Below, piece after piece: positions 14,824 through 22,490 of a stretch of DNA of 64,000 nt. The stretch's first letter is position 1. The number at the start of each line of letters is the position of its first letter. Source of the stretch: an uncultured Coriobacteriales bacterium (GTDB lineage Bacteria > Actinomycetota > Coriobacteriia > Coriobacteriales > UMGS124); assembly GCA_902464015.1 (NCBI GenBank), contig CABQHM010000012.1, forward strand, positions 3,912 to 67,911. The letters are read 5' to 3'. Below the pieces are notes generated by a model. That model was not told the DNA's origin and ran no database searches. It worked only from the letters and a program-made list of their open reading frames with translations. The position numbers were made by a program, and so were the translations under genes.

Positions 14824-15864
14824 CTAATACATATGCACGCCTGGGATGTCGTACTTCTCGGGGTCTTTCGCGACCTTCGCCATGTACTCCTCGTACTCTT
14901 CCAGACACTTGCCCCATCGGGCATAGGCTTGGTCGCCGCGGTGGTCGGGCAGGCCCAACGTCTCGGAGAGGTATGAGGCCATCCAGTCGCTCACCTTGTT
15001 CATGCCATGGTAGTTCAGGTGGATGCCGGCATCGCGGGCGTCGCTCGTCCAGTCGATGCCCACTTCGCTGGCAACGGGGTCTGTGTTCATGTCGATGAAC
15101 CCGATGCCCAGGTCCTGCGCAATCTGGGCGCAGCCGTTGTGACGCGCGTAGTTCCAGTCGCGCGTGTGGGGCGTCGCGACGAGCACGAATTGAGCCCCGT
15201 TCTCCTCGCAAAGGTCGGCAAGGGCGCGCAGGAACATCAGGTTGAGCTTGCCGGGAAGCTCAACCTCGTCGCTGGGAAGCATGTACGACGAGGTGTCGGC
15301 AGGCTCGCACAGCGCCTTGGGGTTGCAGCCTTTCAGGTTGCTCACCTTGTCGTACCTCACCTGCCCGGTGAAGTCCTCAAGTGTGAGCTCTTTCCAGCGA
15401 TGGTGATATTTGGCAACGGTGAACTGGTCTTTTACAAACTGCTTGAAGACCTTTCCCACGGAGAAGGGGTTGTAGAGCATCTCGGTCTCCAGGAATACTA
15501 CCTGGGGCTTTTGGGTCTTAAAGACGTCGCGCAGCATAGTGTAGGCATAGCTCACCTGTTCGCCGTTGACCGAGCACACATAGCTCGTGACGCCCGTGTC
15601 GCCCCAGATGCGCATGGGCGAGATGCCTGTTGAGGCGAGGCTGTCGCCAAGGAACACCGCGTCGATGGAGTTGTCAGGCTCGGCGAGGAAGCCGTAGGCG
15701 CGCGATTCGATGAGACCATCGTCCTTGGAGTTGCCCTTGGGCTGCAGGATGTGCCCCAGGCCGACGAACATGCCCCACAGGATGGCGCAAAACAGGATCG
15801 ACAGGCCCAGGTACTTGAAGAAGCGGGCGGGCTTGGAGGGCTTGGGTGCGGTGGATTCGGTCAT
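14824..15864 (-). CDS. membrane-anchored SGNH/GDSL protein, DltD-like
   Basis: 346 residues. A cytoplasmic Pro/Lys-rich start and one membrane anchor (about 17-37) are followed by an extracytoplasmic SGNH domain. The nucleophile motif is FLGDSLAS (S75) and the C-terminal Asp-His pair is DAGIHLNYHGMNK (D278, H282). This is the architecture of DltD and AlgX/AlgJ-type partners of MBOAT O-acyltransferases. In those systems the SGNH protein works outside the membrane on the acceptor polymer. It starts 10 bases after the MBOAT gene, as last gene of the cassette. By context it should complete transfer of the activated group to a cell-surface glycan. Confidence 0.85.
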   Translation of the reverse strand: MTESTAPKPSKPARFFKYLGLSILFCAILWGMFVGLGHILQPKGNSKDDGLIESRAYGFLAEPDNSIDAVFLGDSLASTGISPMRIWGDTGVTSYVCSVNGEQVSYAYTMLRDVFKTQKPQVVFLETEMLYNPFSVGKVFKQFVKDQFTVAKYHHRWKELTLEDFTGQVRYDKVSNLKGCNPKALCEPADTSSYMLPSDEVELPGKLNLMFLRALADLCEENGAQFVLVATPHTRDWNYARHNGCAQIAQDLGIGFIDMNTDPVASEVGIDWTSDARDAGIHLNYHGMNKVSDWMASYLSETLGLPDHRGDQAYARWGKCLEEYEEYMAKVAKDPEKYDIPGVHMY

Positions 15865-15873
15865 GGTACCTCG

Positions 15874-17511
15874 TTAGAACTGAGCGTAAATCGGGTCGAG
15901 CGGCGCGGTTCCCACACCGTACGAGCCGAAGATGACGATGGCGATGATGAGTGCGTACAGCACGACCCAGCGCACGGCGAGGTTCTTGTGCGCGAGGCGC
16001 TCCGTGATGCAGCAGCCGCGCTCTTCAATGACGGCCACGATCGTCATGATGACGACCATTACCGCCACGGCGGCATAGTCCTGCAGGCACAGGCCCACGA
16101 CCTCGGTGGTGACCGAGGGGAAGGTGAGGCCGATGGCCATGAAGGCACCGTTCGTGAACGATTCAAGCGTGAAGTTGCCCACGAGCTGGCCGAACATGTA
16201 GAGGCCCGCATCCATGCCCTCGGCGCGGAAGAAGAGCTCGCCCACGAAGACGACGACGAGGGTGCGCAGCCACTGGAAGGTGCGCCAGGCCGTGCCATCG
16301 CGGTTGATGTGGAGTTTGGCGCATGCCGACTGGGCGAGGGGCTCTACCAGGCCGCCCAAAAGGATGATCACGAAGTAGTACAGGCCGAAGAAGATGTACT
16401 GCGAGCCCGCGCCGTGCCACAGACCGTTGGCGAACCATACGCAGAAGAGCGTGACCGAGCCTGCCAGAAGCGGGCCGTAGCGGTTGCCGATGCGATGGCG
16501 GGCCGCCTTGGTGAGCGACTTCATGGGGGCGCTGAGCGACAGGGGATAGAAGATGTAGTCGCGCAGCCACGAGCCGAGCGTGATGTGCCAGCGCAGCCAG
16601 AACTCCGAGGCGGTGCGGGAGAAGAAGGGATGGCGGAAGTTCTCGGGCAGGGCGATGCCGAAGATGCGGGCGGTGCCCAGGGCGACGTCCATGCAGCCTG
16701 AGAAGTCGCAGTACAGCTGCAGGGTATAGAGCACGGCCGCCGCCGCAACCACGCCGCCGTCATAGGACGTGTAGTCAGCGAAGATGGGCTTGACCACCAG
16801 GTTGAGGCGGTCGGCGACGATCATCTTCTTGGCGAAGCCCCAAAGGATGCGCACGCTGCCCCGGTAGAGGTTGTCCTTGTTTATGGGGGTGCCGGCCCAG
16901 AGCTGCTCGGCCGTCTGGCCATAACGGCAGATGGGGCCTTCCATGATCTGGGGGAAGAAGCTCAGAAAAAGCGCGATCCTGCCCAGGTTGGTGTCGGGCG
17001 CGATGGTGCCGCGATAGATGTCGAAGAGGTACGACGCCGCCATGAGCGTGTAGAACGAGATGCCGATGGGCACGCCGATGTAAGGCACCGCCACGGGCAC
17101 GTTCAGGCCTAAGAGCGCAAGAAGCGACCCTGCCACCTCGCCGAAGAAGACCAGGTACTTGAGGCAGGCGAGCAGCAGGAGGTTGAAGCCGACCCCCAGG
17201 CCGCACACGAGGCGCGCCTTCTTCTGATAGAGCTTCTTGAGCTCCTTCTTGCGCGTCTTGTCTTGGGCGATGAAGGCGTCGCGCTCGGAGAAGAGCGCGC
17301 CCATCTTGCGTCCGGCCAGGTACACGCTCACCGTCGAGATTAGGATGAAGACGATGAGTTTGCTGGAGATGGCCCAGAAGAAGGCATAGCTCGCCACCAA
17401 CAAGACCGCCCACCGCAGTCGCTGCGCTACCACCTGGTAGGCGACGAGAACGATGGGCAGGAAGGCGACGATATACAGAATCGAGAAGTACGAGTGAAGG
17501 GAGAAGTCCAA
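15874..17511 (-). CDS. MBOAT O-acyltransferase (DltB/AlgI/PatA family)
   Basis: 545-residue polytopic membrane protein with about eleven hydrophobic segments. The MBOAT histidines are in FWLRWHITLGSWLRDYIFYP (H309) and NGLWHGAGSQYIFFGLYYF (H366). MBOATs of this branch move an activated acyl group across the membrane from a cytoplasmic carrier to an outside acceptor. The protein ends in DPIYAQF. In the dlt system the separate micropeptide DltX provides a conserved C-terminal Tyr motif, and AlgI-type MBOATs carry a similar one at their own C terminus. Y542 could fill that role, and no dltX-like ORF is seen in the cassette. The start is TTG 17511, 20 bases after the carrier gene, with no strong ribosome site. 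Confidence 0.92.
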   Translation of the reverse strand: MDFSLHSYFSILYIVAFLPIVLVAYQVVAQRLRWAVLLVASYAFFWAISSKLIVFILISTVSVYLAGRKMGALFSERDAFIAQDKTRKKELKKLYQKKARLVCGLGVGFNLLLLACLKYLVFFGEVAGSLLALLGLNVPVAVPYIGVPIGISFYTLMAASYLFDIYRGTIAPDTNLGRIALFLSFFPQIMEGPICRYGQTAEQLWAGTPINKDNLYRGSVRILWGFAKKMIVADRLNLVVKPIFADYTSYDGGVVAAAAVLYTLQLYCDFSGCMDVALGTARIFGIALPENFRHPFFSRTASEFWLRWHITLGSWLRDYIFYPLSLSAPMKSLTKAARHRIGNRYGPLLAGSVTLFCVWFANGLWHGAGSQYIFFGLYYFVIILLGGLVEPLAQSACAKLHINRDGTAWRTFQWLRTLVVVFVGELFFRAEGMDAGLYMFGQLVGNFTLESFTNGAFMAIGLTFPSVTTEVVGLCLQDYAAVAVMVVIMTIVAVIEERGCCITERLAHKNLAVRWVVLYALIIAIVIFGSYGVGTAPLDPIYAQF

Positions 17512-17531
17512 GGTGCGGCCCAGCCCAGCGG

Positions 17532-17765
17532 TTATGCGTCTTCTTCGACCAGGCGCGTGACGAGGGCGTCAATGGCCTGGACGGAGTTGAAGTTGGCAGG
17601 CACGATCTCCACGGCGGGAATGGTCACGTCGAAGGCGTCTTCGAGCTCGGGCACGAGTGCCAGAATCGTCAGAGAGTCCAGGACGCGGCTGTCTACGAGG
17701 TTGTCGGCGGTTTCGTAGTCTACGCCGGGTTTGAGGGATTCTAGGATTTCAATGATCTCGTCCAT
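17532..17765 (-). CDS. acyl/aminoacyl carrier protein (DltC-like)
   Basis: 77-residue acidic carrier protein with the phosphopantetheine attachment motif VLDSLTILAL (Ser31). The order of helices matches ACP/DltC. In dlt, DltA loads D-alanine as a thioester on this arm and the MBOAT DltB takes it across the membrane. ATG 17765 is preceded by AAAGG six bases away; a longer frame upstream lacks a ribosome site. The gene lies 142 bases after the decarboxylase gene, and an extended -10-like TGGTAAAGT (minus strand, 17822-17814) in this gap could be an internal promoter. The partner of this carrier is inferred to be the adenylation enzyme at 19085-20662. Confidence 0.9.
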   Translation of the reverse strand: MDEIIEILESLKPGVDYETADNLVDSRVLDSLTILALVPELEDAFDVTIPAVEIVPANFNSVQAIDALVTRLVEEDA

Positions 17766-17907
17766 GGTGCACCTTTCTTTGAGTCGTGGGCCCATGTGGG
17801 TTGGGACGGGCATACTTTACCAGCTAGAAACATATACGGCCAGGCGATGGCTCTTCAGGTATGCGGTTTTACCGACAAAACACGCCGCTCGCCGCGTGTC
17901 CGTGCGC

Positions 17908-19092
17908 CTAGGCAACCGGGGAGTTGAGGGGGTAGGTGGGCAGGGCGTCGCGCACGAGCCTGGTCTGGCCGTCCGCCCCCACCAGGCATACGCGCGGCAG
18001 CTCACGGCTCAGGAAGAGCGATATGCCCTCGGTCATGCAGTAGGCGCCGGTGTTCTCGAAGGCCAGGACGTCGCCGATCTCCAGACCCGGGAAGGGGAGC
18101 TGCTTGGCCAGGATGTCGTTGACCGAACAGAGCGACCCGCACACGTTCCAAGGCTCCGCGGGGTGTACCGTGCGCCCCTCGTAGTCGAGCAGGGCGCACT
18201 TGGGGTCGCGCATGGCGAGCGATTGGCCAAAGTAGACGAGATGGTTCATGCCGCCGTCCACGATGGCGTAGCGCTGCCCGTCGTTCACCTTGGCGTCGGC
18301 CACGCCGGTGAGGAACGTGCCGCACGAGGCCGCGATGCTGCGCCCCAACTCGAGGATGATGGGACCGTCGAAGGCGAAGTCCTCGAGCTGGGAGGCGAAC
18401 TCTGCCAGGAACGCGTCCTCGTCGAAGGCGTCTTCCTCGAAGTACTGTACGGGAAAGCCTGGGCCGAATTCGAGCTCGCGGCATGTGAACCCGCACTCCT
18501 GCTCAAGCCTATCCATCACTTTGCGCACCTGGCGAAGCTCGCGCGCGAGCCTTTTGGTCGAGGTCTTCTGCGTGCCCGAGAAGTACTGCACGCCCCAGAT
18601 GTCCAGGTTCGGGTTGCTTCCGTGGGTCGCCACGATGTCCACGAGCTCTGCCTGGTCCAGGCCGAACTGGTTCGAGCTCGTGAGACGCAGCAGGACCGGG
18701 ATGCGCACGTCGTGCCGACGGGCGCATTCAAGCAGCATGTCGAACTGTAGGCGCGACTCCACCGTGTAGCGCCCAATGGGCATGCCCGACCCAATGAGCT
18801 CGTCCATGAAGCGGGCGTCTTTGTTTACGCCCGACACCACGAGCGCGTCTGGTTGGGCTCCGGCCTCCAGGCAGATACGTGCCTCGCCGGTCGAGCAAGC
18901 CTCGAGGCGCTCGACCGAGCCTGCGAGCAGGGGAATGATGAACGTGTTGGCCTTCACGGCGTAGCAGAGCTCCACGTTTGTGGGCAAAGCCGAGCGCAGG
19001 CGCTCAAGACGTCTTTCCAGAACGCGGCCGTCGAACACATAGAGGGGCGTGCCGAAGGTGCGGGCATATCCCAAGAGCTCATCGTTACGCAT
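17908..19092 (-). CDS. PLP-dependent decarboxylase of the DAP/ornithine decarboxylase (fold III) family
   Basis: 394 residues; N-terminal PLP barrel and C-terminal beta domain. LCYAVKANT carries the PLP lysine (K47), EFGPGFP (208-214) the glycine motif, and ELGRS (248-252) the Glu/Arg contacts. VCGSLCSVND (317-326) stands where LysA has its catalytic Cys motif, and ENTGAYCM holds the conserved Tyr (Y351). It is far from the lysA at 2770-4131 and overlaps the adenylation gene by 8 bases, so the two are coupled and it is unlikely to serve lysine synthesis. BtrK of butirosin synthesis, a member of this family, decarboxylates a carrier-bound glutamyl group to gamma-aminobutyryl. A similar role here, or supply of the substrate amine acid, is inference. 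Confidence 0.88.
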   Translation of the reverse strand: MRNDELLGYARTFGTPLYVFDGRVLERRLERLRSALPTNVELCYAVKANTFIIPLLAGSVERLEACSTGEARICLEAGAQPDALVVSGVNKDARFMDELIGSGMPIGRYTVESRLQFDMLLECARRHDVRIPVLLRLTSSNQFGLDQAELVDIVATHGSNPNLDIWGVQYFSGTQKTSTKRLARELRQVRKVMDRLEQECGFTCRELEFGPGFPVQYFEEDAFDEDAFLAEFASQLEDFAFDGPIILELGRSIAASCGTFLTGVADAKVNDGQRYAIVDGGMNHLVYFGQSLAMRDPKCALLDYEGRTVHPAEPWNVCGSLCSVNDILAKQLPFPGLEIGDVLAFENTGAYCMTEGISLFLSRELPRVCLVGADGQTRLVRDALPTYPLNSPVA

Positions 19093-20662
19093 GGGCTTCC
19101 TTCTTTCTCTGGGCGCGGGCCTGACGGCGCAGCTCCTTGAGACGCTGCTGCTCGGCGAGGTAGGCGTCGAGCATGGCGCGGCGGTCGACCTTGCCGTTCT
19201 TGGTGAGGGGCATCTCGTCCACATGCTCGAGGCTTGCCGGGTGCATGAAGACGGGGAGCTCCTCATGAATGCGGGCCAGAAGCACGCTCGAGTCGGCGTC
19301 TCCCTCATAGAAGGCGTGAATGCGGCTCTTCTCGGGGTCGAACGAGCACCGGCAGCGTGTCACGCCCTCGCAGCGCTCGAACGCCGCCTCGATCTCCTCG
19401 AGTTCGATGCGGTGGCCCATGTGCTTGATCTGGTTGTCTTTGCGCCCGCAGAAGAAGAGGTCGCCGTTCTCGTCGTATGCGCCCATGTCGCCCGTACGGT
19501 ACATGACCTGGGGAAACGCCTGCTGCAGGGGGTTGCGCACGAAGGCGCGCTCGGTCTGCTCGCGGGCAGCGTAATAGCCCAGGGCCACCGAGGCGCCGCA
19601 CACGCAAATCTCGCCTTGGATGCCGGGCTGTGTGACGAGGTGGTCGTCGCCGTCGAGCAGCATCACCTGTCGGTTGGCGAAGGGCCGGCCCAGCGGCAGG
19701 CTCTTGTCGTAGGCGCGCCCGCGCTCCACCTCGTGGTAGGTGCAGTTGCAGGTGATCTCGGTGGGGCCGTAGAGGTTCACGAACTGGGCTTGGGGCAGGT
19801 GCTCCATCCAGATGGCCAAGTGCTTGAGAGGCATCACCTCGCCGCTGAAAAGGACGCGACGCACATGGGGCAGGCCCTGTTCGTCAAGAGCGTGCAGGCT
19901 GCTCACCAGGCACAACGCAGCCACCGCCCAGGTCATGACGGTCGCGTGGCAGGCGTCCACGTATTCGACGAGCGCTGCGGGTTGGGAGAAGAGCCTGCGG
20001 GGCACAATGGCCAGCTCGCCGCCGGTAGCAAGCGCGCTGTAGATGTCCTTGACCGAGACATCGAAGTCAAACGGTGCCTGGTTTGCAAAAATGTCGTCGC
20101 AGGTAAACCCAAACGTCGCGGTAAAGGTGTCGATGAAGTCGATGATGGCTCGATGGCTTACCGCCACGCCCTTGGGCGCCCCGGTGGAACCCGAGGTGAA
20201 CAGGACATAGGCAGGGTCGCAGTCGAGCACGTGGGCGCGAATGCGCTCAAGCAGGGCGGTGTCGACCTGCGCGGTCAGGCCGTCTGCCTCGACGAGCCGT
20301 GCGTCCGGAAGCGCCGCGCGGGCGCGCTCGCGGGTCGTGTCGCCCACAACGACAAGGGGGTTGCCGAGTGTGGCATACATGCTGGCCAGGCGCATGTCAG
20401 GCGCGGCAGGGTCGACGGGCACGTAGAAGCCGCCTGCGTATAGGGTGCCCAGAAGCGTCGCGAGCGTGCGGGCGCTCTTCTCCATGAACACCATGACGGG
20501 TTGCGCGCCCGCACCGAGAGCGGCCAGGGCACAGCCGCGCGAACGCGCCTCGTCGAGGAGTTCGCGGTAGGTGAGCCGAGCGTGCTCGTCGCTTACCGCG
20601 CACACGTCCGCGCGCGTGAGGGCGGCTCGCTCAAGGTATTCCAGGACATTGTGTTGAGACAT
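19085..20662 (-). CDS. amino-acid adenylation enzyme (DltA-like)
   Basis: 525 residues; ANL superfamily. Motifs by residue: LFTSGSTGAPKG (154-165), FDFDVSVKDIYSAL (198-211), NLYGPTE (296-302), YRTGD (388-392), and NGK with catalytic K491. It activates an amino acid as the adenylate and should load the carrier at 17532-17765. D201 corresponds to the Asp that holds the substrate amine in NRPS and DltA enzymes. K205 occupies pocket position 239 (GrsA numbering), where DltA has Met. One known glutamate-activating NRPS code also has Lys there, suggesting a substrate with a negative charge. The start is ATG 20662; an upstream in-frame extension lacks support, and no strong ribosome site is visible. 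First gene of the cassette. Confidence 0.9.
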   Translation of the reverse strand: MSQHNVLEYLERAALTRADVCAVSDEHARLTYRELLDEARSRGCALAALGAGAQPVMVFMEKSARTLATLLGTLYAGGFYVPVDPAAPDMRLASMYATLGNPLVVVGDTTRERARAALPDARLVEADGLTAQVDTALLERIRAHVLDCDPAYVLFTSGSTGAPKGVAVSHRAIIDFIDTFTATFGFTCDDIFANQAPFDFDVSVKDIYSALATGGELAIVPRRLFSQPAALVEYVDACHATVMTWAVAALCLVSSLHALDEQGLPHVRRVLFSGEVMPLKHLAIWMEHLPQAQFVNLYGPTEITCNCTYHEVERGRAYDKSLPLGRPFANRQVMLLDGDDHLVTQPGIQGEICVCGASVALGYYAAREQTERAFVRNPLQQAFPQVMYRTGDMGAYDENGDLFFCGRKDNQIKHMGHRIELEEIEAAFERCEGVTRCRCSFDPEKSRIHAFYEGDADSSVLLARIHEELPVFMHPASLEHVDEMPLTKNGKVDRRAMLDAYLAEQQRLKELRRQARAQRKKEAHA

Positions 20663-20812
20663 GGCAGGTCGTTTCTGTGTGGCCCGATTGGCGGCGGTTC
20701 GGTCGGCAACTATTGTAATATGTAACGGTCGGGCCACGATGTGCCCCTGATGCTTTCGCGATGTGCTTCCAGTGCTTTCCATTGTGCGCGGCTGCAGAAC
20801 TCTATTTCGTTT

Positions 20813-20868
20813 TTATGAATAAATCCTCCAATCTCAATATTGAATTTGCATGAATGGGCCGAATTCAA
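20813..20868. promoter_or_regulatory. ArgR-type operator sites (ARG boxes) upstream of argF
   Basis: The 318-base gap between the dlt-like cassette and argF contains a cluster of TGAAT-type half-sites: TTATGAATAAAT (20813-20824), TTGAATTTGCATGAAT (20840-20855) and GAATTCAA (20861-20868). ARG boxes are built from imperfect TGAAT/ATTCA pairs, and argR itself is two genes downstream, so autoregulated repression of argFRGH is likely. TGTTATATG (20880-20888) resembles an extended -10. Nothing else is recognised in 20663-20812 apart from the start region of the minus-strand cassette. Confidence 0.6.
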
Positions 20869-20980
20869 ACATCGTCCTGTGTTATATGCGTATTATTCTC
20901 ACGTTCGACAACGAACAGCATTCGCCGTGCGACGCCCTGAGTATGGTTTGCGGGCGCCGTTTACTCAGTTAGGGGGAACC

Positions 20981-21982
20981 ATGGACCAAACGCTTGCCGG
21001 CAGGGACCTGCTTCGCCTGCTTGACCTCACTCCCGCCGAGGTCGCCCTTATCCTCAAGACCGCCGAGTGCCAGAAGGCTGATTGGGCCGCTGGCATCCAC
21101 GAGGCGCCGCTTGCCGGCCAGGCCGTCGCCATCATCATGGAGAAGCCGTCGCTGCGCACGCGCAACTCGTTCGAGATCGGCACCTATCGTCTGGGCGCCC
21201 ACCCCGGCGTTATGGCCGACGACCACTCTGCCTTCTCGCGCGGCGAGACGGTTGAGGACACCGTGAAGGTGCTGCAGAACTTCTACGACTGCATCGTGCT
21301 GCGCACGTTTGCCCAGTCCAAGATCGAAGAGGTCGCTGCCTGCGCCGATGTGCCGGTCATCAACGCGCTGACCGACGCCTACCATCCCTGCCAGATCCTG
21401 GCCGACTTCCTCACCATCGTGGAGCACGACAAGCAGCTCGAGGGCCTCAAGCTCACCTATGTGGGCGACGGCAACAACATGGCAAACACCTACCTCGAGG
21501 GCGGCGCGCTGTGCGGCATGCACGTGCGCATCGCCTCTCCTGAGGGCTACGAGGTCGACCCCGAGGTCTTTGCGCAGTGCCAGGCTGCCGCGGACAAGTA
21601 CGGCACGGGCGCCACGCTCGAGCTCATGCGTGATCCCGTTGCAGCTGTCGAAGGCGCCGACGTGGTGCTCACCGACACCTGGACCTCCATGGGTGACGAG
21701 GCCGAGCATGACATGCGCGTCGCGGCCTTCCAGGGCTACCAGGTCAACGCCGAGCTCATGGCCCATGCCGCCGAGGGCGCCCTCTTCATGCACTGCCTGC
21801 CCGCGCACCGCGGCGAGGAAGTCACCGATGAGGTGATGCGCGCCCCCTACTCGGTCATCTACGATGAGGCGGGCAACCGCCTGCATGCCCAGAAGGCCGT
21901 CATGTCGCTGCTCATGGGCGTCCCCGCACCTGCTGCAGCCCTGGAGGCGGCCGAGGCCGTCGCCGGGAGGTGGCATGCATGA
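20981..21982 (+). CDS. argF: ornithine carbamoyltransferase
   Basis: 333 residues; joins carbamoyl phosphate and ornithine to citrulline. EKPSLRTRNSFEIG (about 54-67) is the carbamoyl-phosphate site, in the SLRTR variant of STRTR. HPCQILADFLT, TDTWTSMG (ornithine SMG loop) and HCLPAHRGEEVTDEV with the catalytic Cys are all present. ATG 20981 has AGGGGG eight bases upstream; the in-frame extension upstream overlaps the ARG-box region and is not coding. The stop overlaps the argR start (ATGA). First gene of argF-argR-argG-small ORF-argH. Confidence 0.95.
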   Translation: MDQTLAGRDLLRLLDLTPAEVALILKTAECQKADWAAGIHEAPLAGQAVAIIMEKPSLRTRNSFEIGTYRLGAHPGVMADDHSAFSRGETVEDTVKVLQNFYDCIVLRTFAQSKIEEVAACADVPVINALTDAYHPCQILADFLTIVEHDKQLEGLKLTYVGDGNNMANTYLEGGALCGMHVRIASPEGYEVDPEVFAQCQAAADKYGTGATLELMRDPVAAVEGADVVLTDTWTSMGDEAEHDMRVAAFQGYQVNAELMAHAAEGALFMHCLPAHRGEEVTDEVMRAPYSVIYDEAGNRLHAQKAVMSLLMGVPAPAAALEAAEAVAGRWHA

Positions 21983-22413
21983 GGGGTCGTGAGGAAAGGC
22001 AGGCCGCCATCCGCGAGATAGTGCGCACCGAGTCCACCCAGACCCAGCGTGACATCGTCGAGCGGTTGAGCGCGTGCGGTTTCAACTGCACGCAGGCCAC
22101 CGTCTCCCGTGACATCGCCGAGATGGGCTTGTGCAAGCTGCCCGAGGGCGTCTACGTTCTCGCCGAGGACCTGCGCCTTCAGCGCATGGTGTGCGACCTG
22201 GTCACCTCGGTGGAGCACGCCGGCAACCTCGTGGTTGTCAAGGCGTCCACGGGAACGGCCCAGGGCGTTGCTGCTGCGCTTGACGCGGCCGATTTGCAGG
22301 ATGTCCTGGGGTCGGTTGCCGGCGATGACACCATCCTCGTCGTCGCGCGCTCCGAGGAGGCCGCAGTGTCCTTCGAGAAGATGGTCAACCGCCTGCGAGG
22401 CGTGCGCCCCTAG
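21979..22413 (+). CDS. argR: arginine repressor
   Basis: 144 residues. N-terminal winged helix with CTQATVSRDIAEMGLCKL (about 36-53), the recognition helix of ArgR/AhrC. The C-terminal hexamerisation and arginine-binding domain has GTAQGVAAALD and the GDDTILVV motif whose Asp residues bind arginine. It represses arginine synthesis genes when arginine is abundant. ATG 21979 overlaps the argF stop, and GGGAGG (21965-21970) lies eight bases upstream. A position inside the argF operon implies self-limiting control through the boxes near 20813-20868. Confidence 0.95.
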   Translation: MRGREERQAAIREIVRTESTQTQRDIVERLSACGFNCTQATVSRDIAEMGLCKLPEGVYVLAEDLRLQRMVCDLVTSVEHAGNLVVVKASTGTAQGVAAALDAADLQDVLGSVAGDDTILVVARSEEAAVSFEKMVNRLRGVRP

Positions 22414-22490
22414 CGTTGGTTTCCTGCTCGAAACAAAAGTTGTCTATCGTCGCCCCGACATAGCCGGAGCATGTGGAAGGGAGCTCTACC

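Noticed and set aside
17908..19092. Second lysA for lysine synthesis
   Set aside because: The motifs diverge from LysA, the gene is coupled to an adenylation enzyme and carrier, and a standard lysA is already at 2770-4131.
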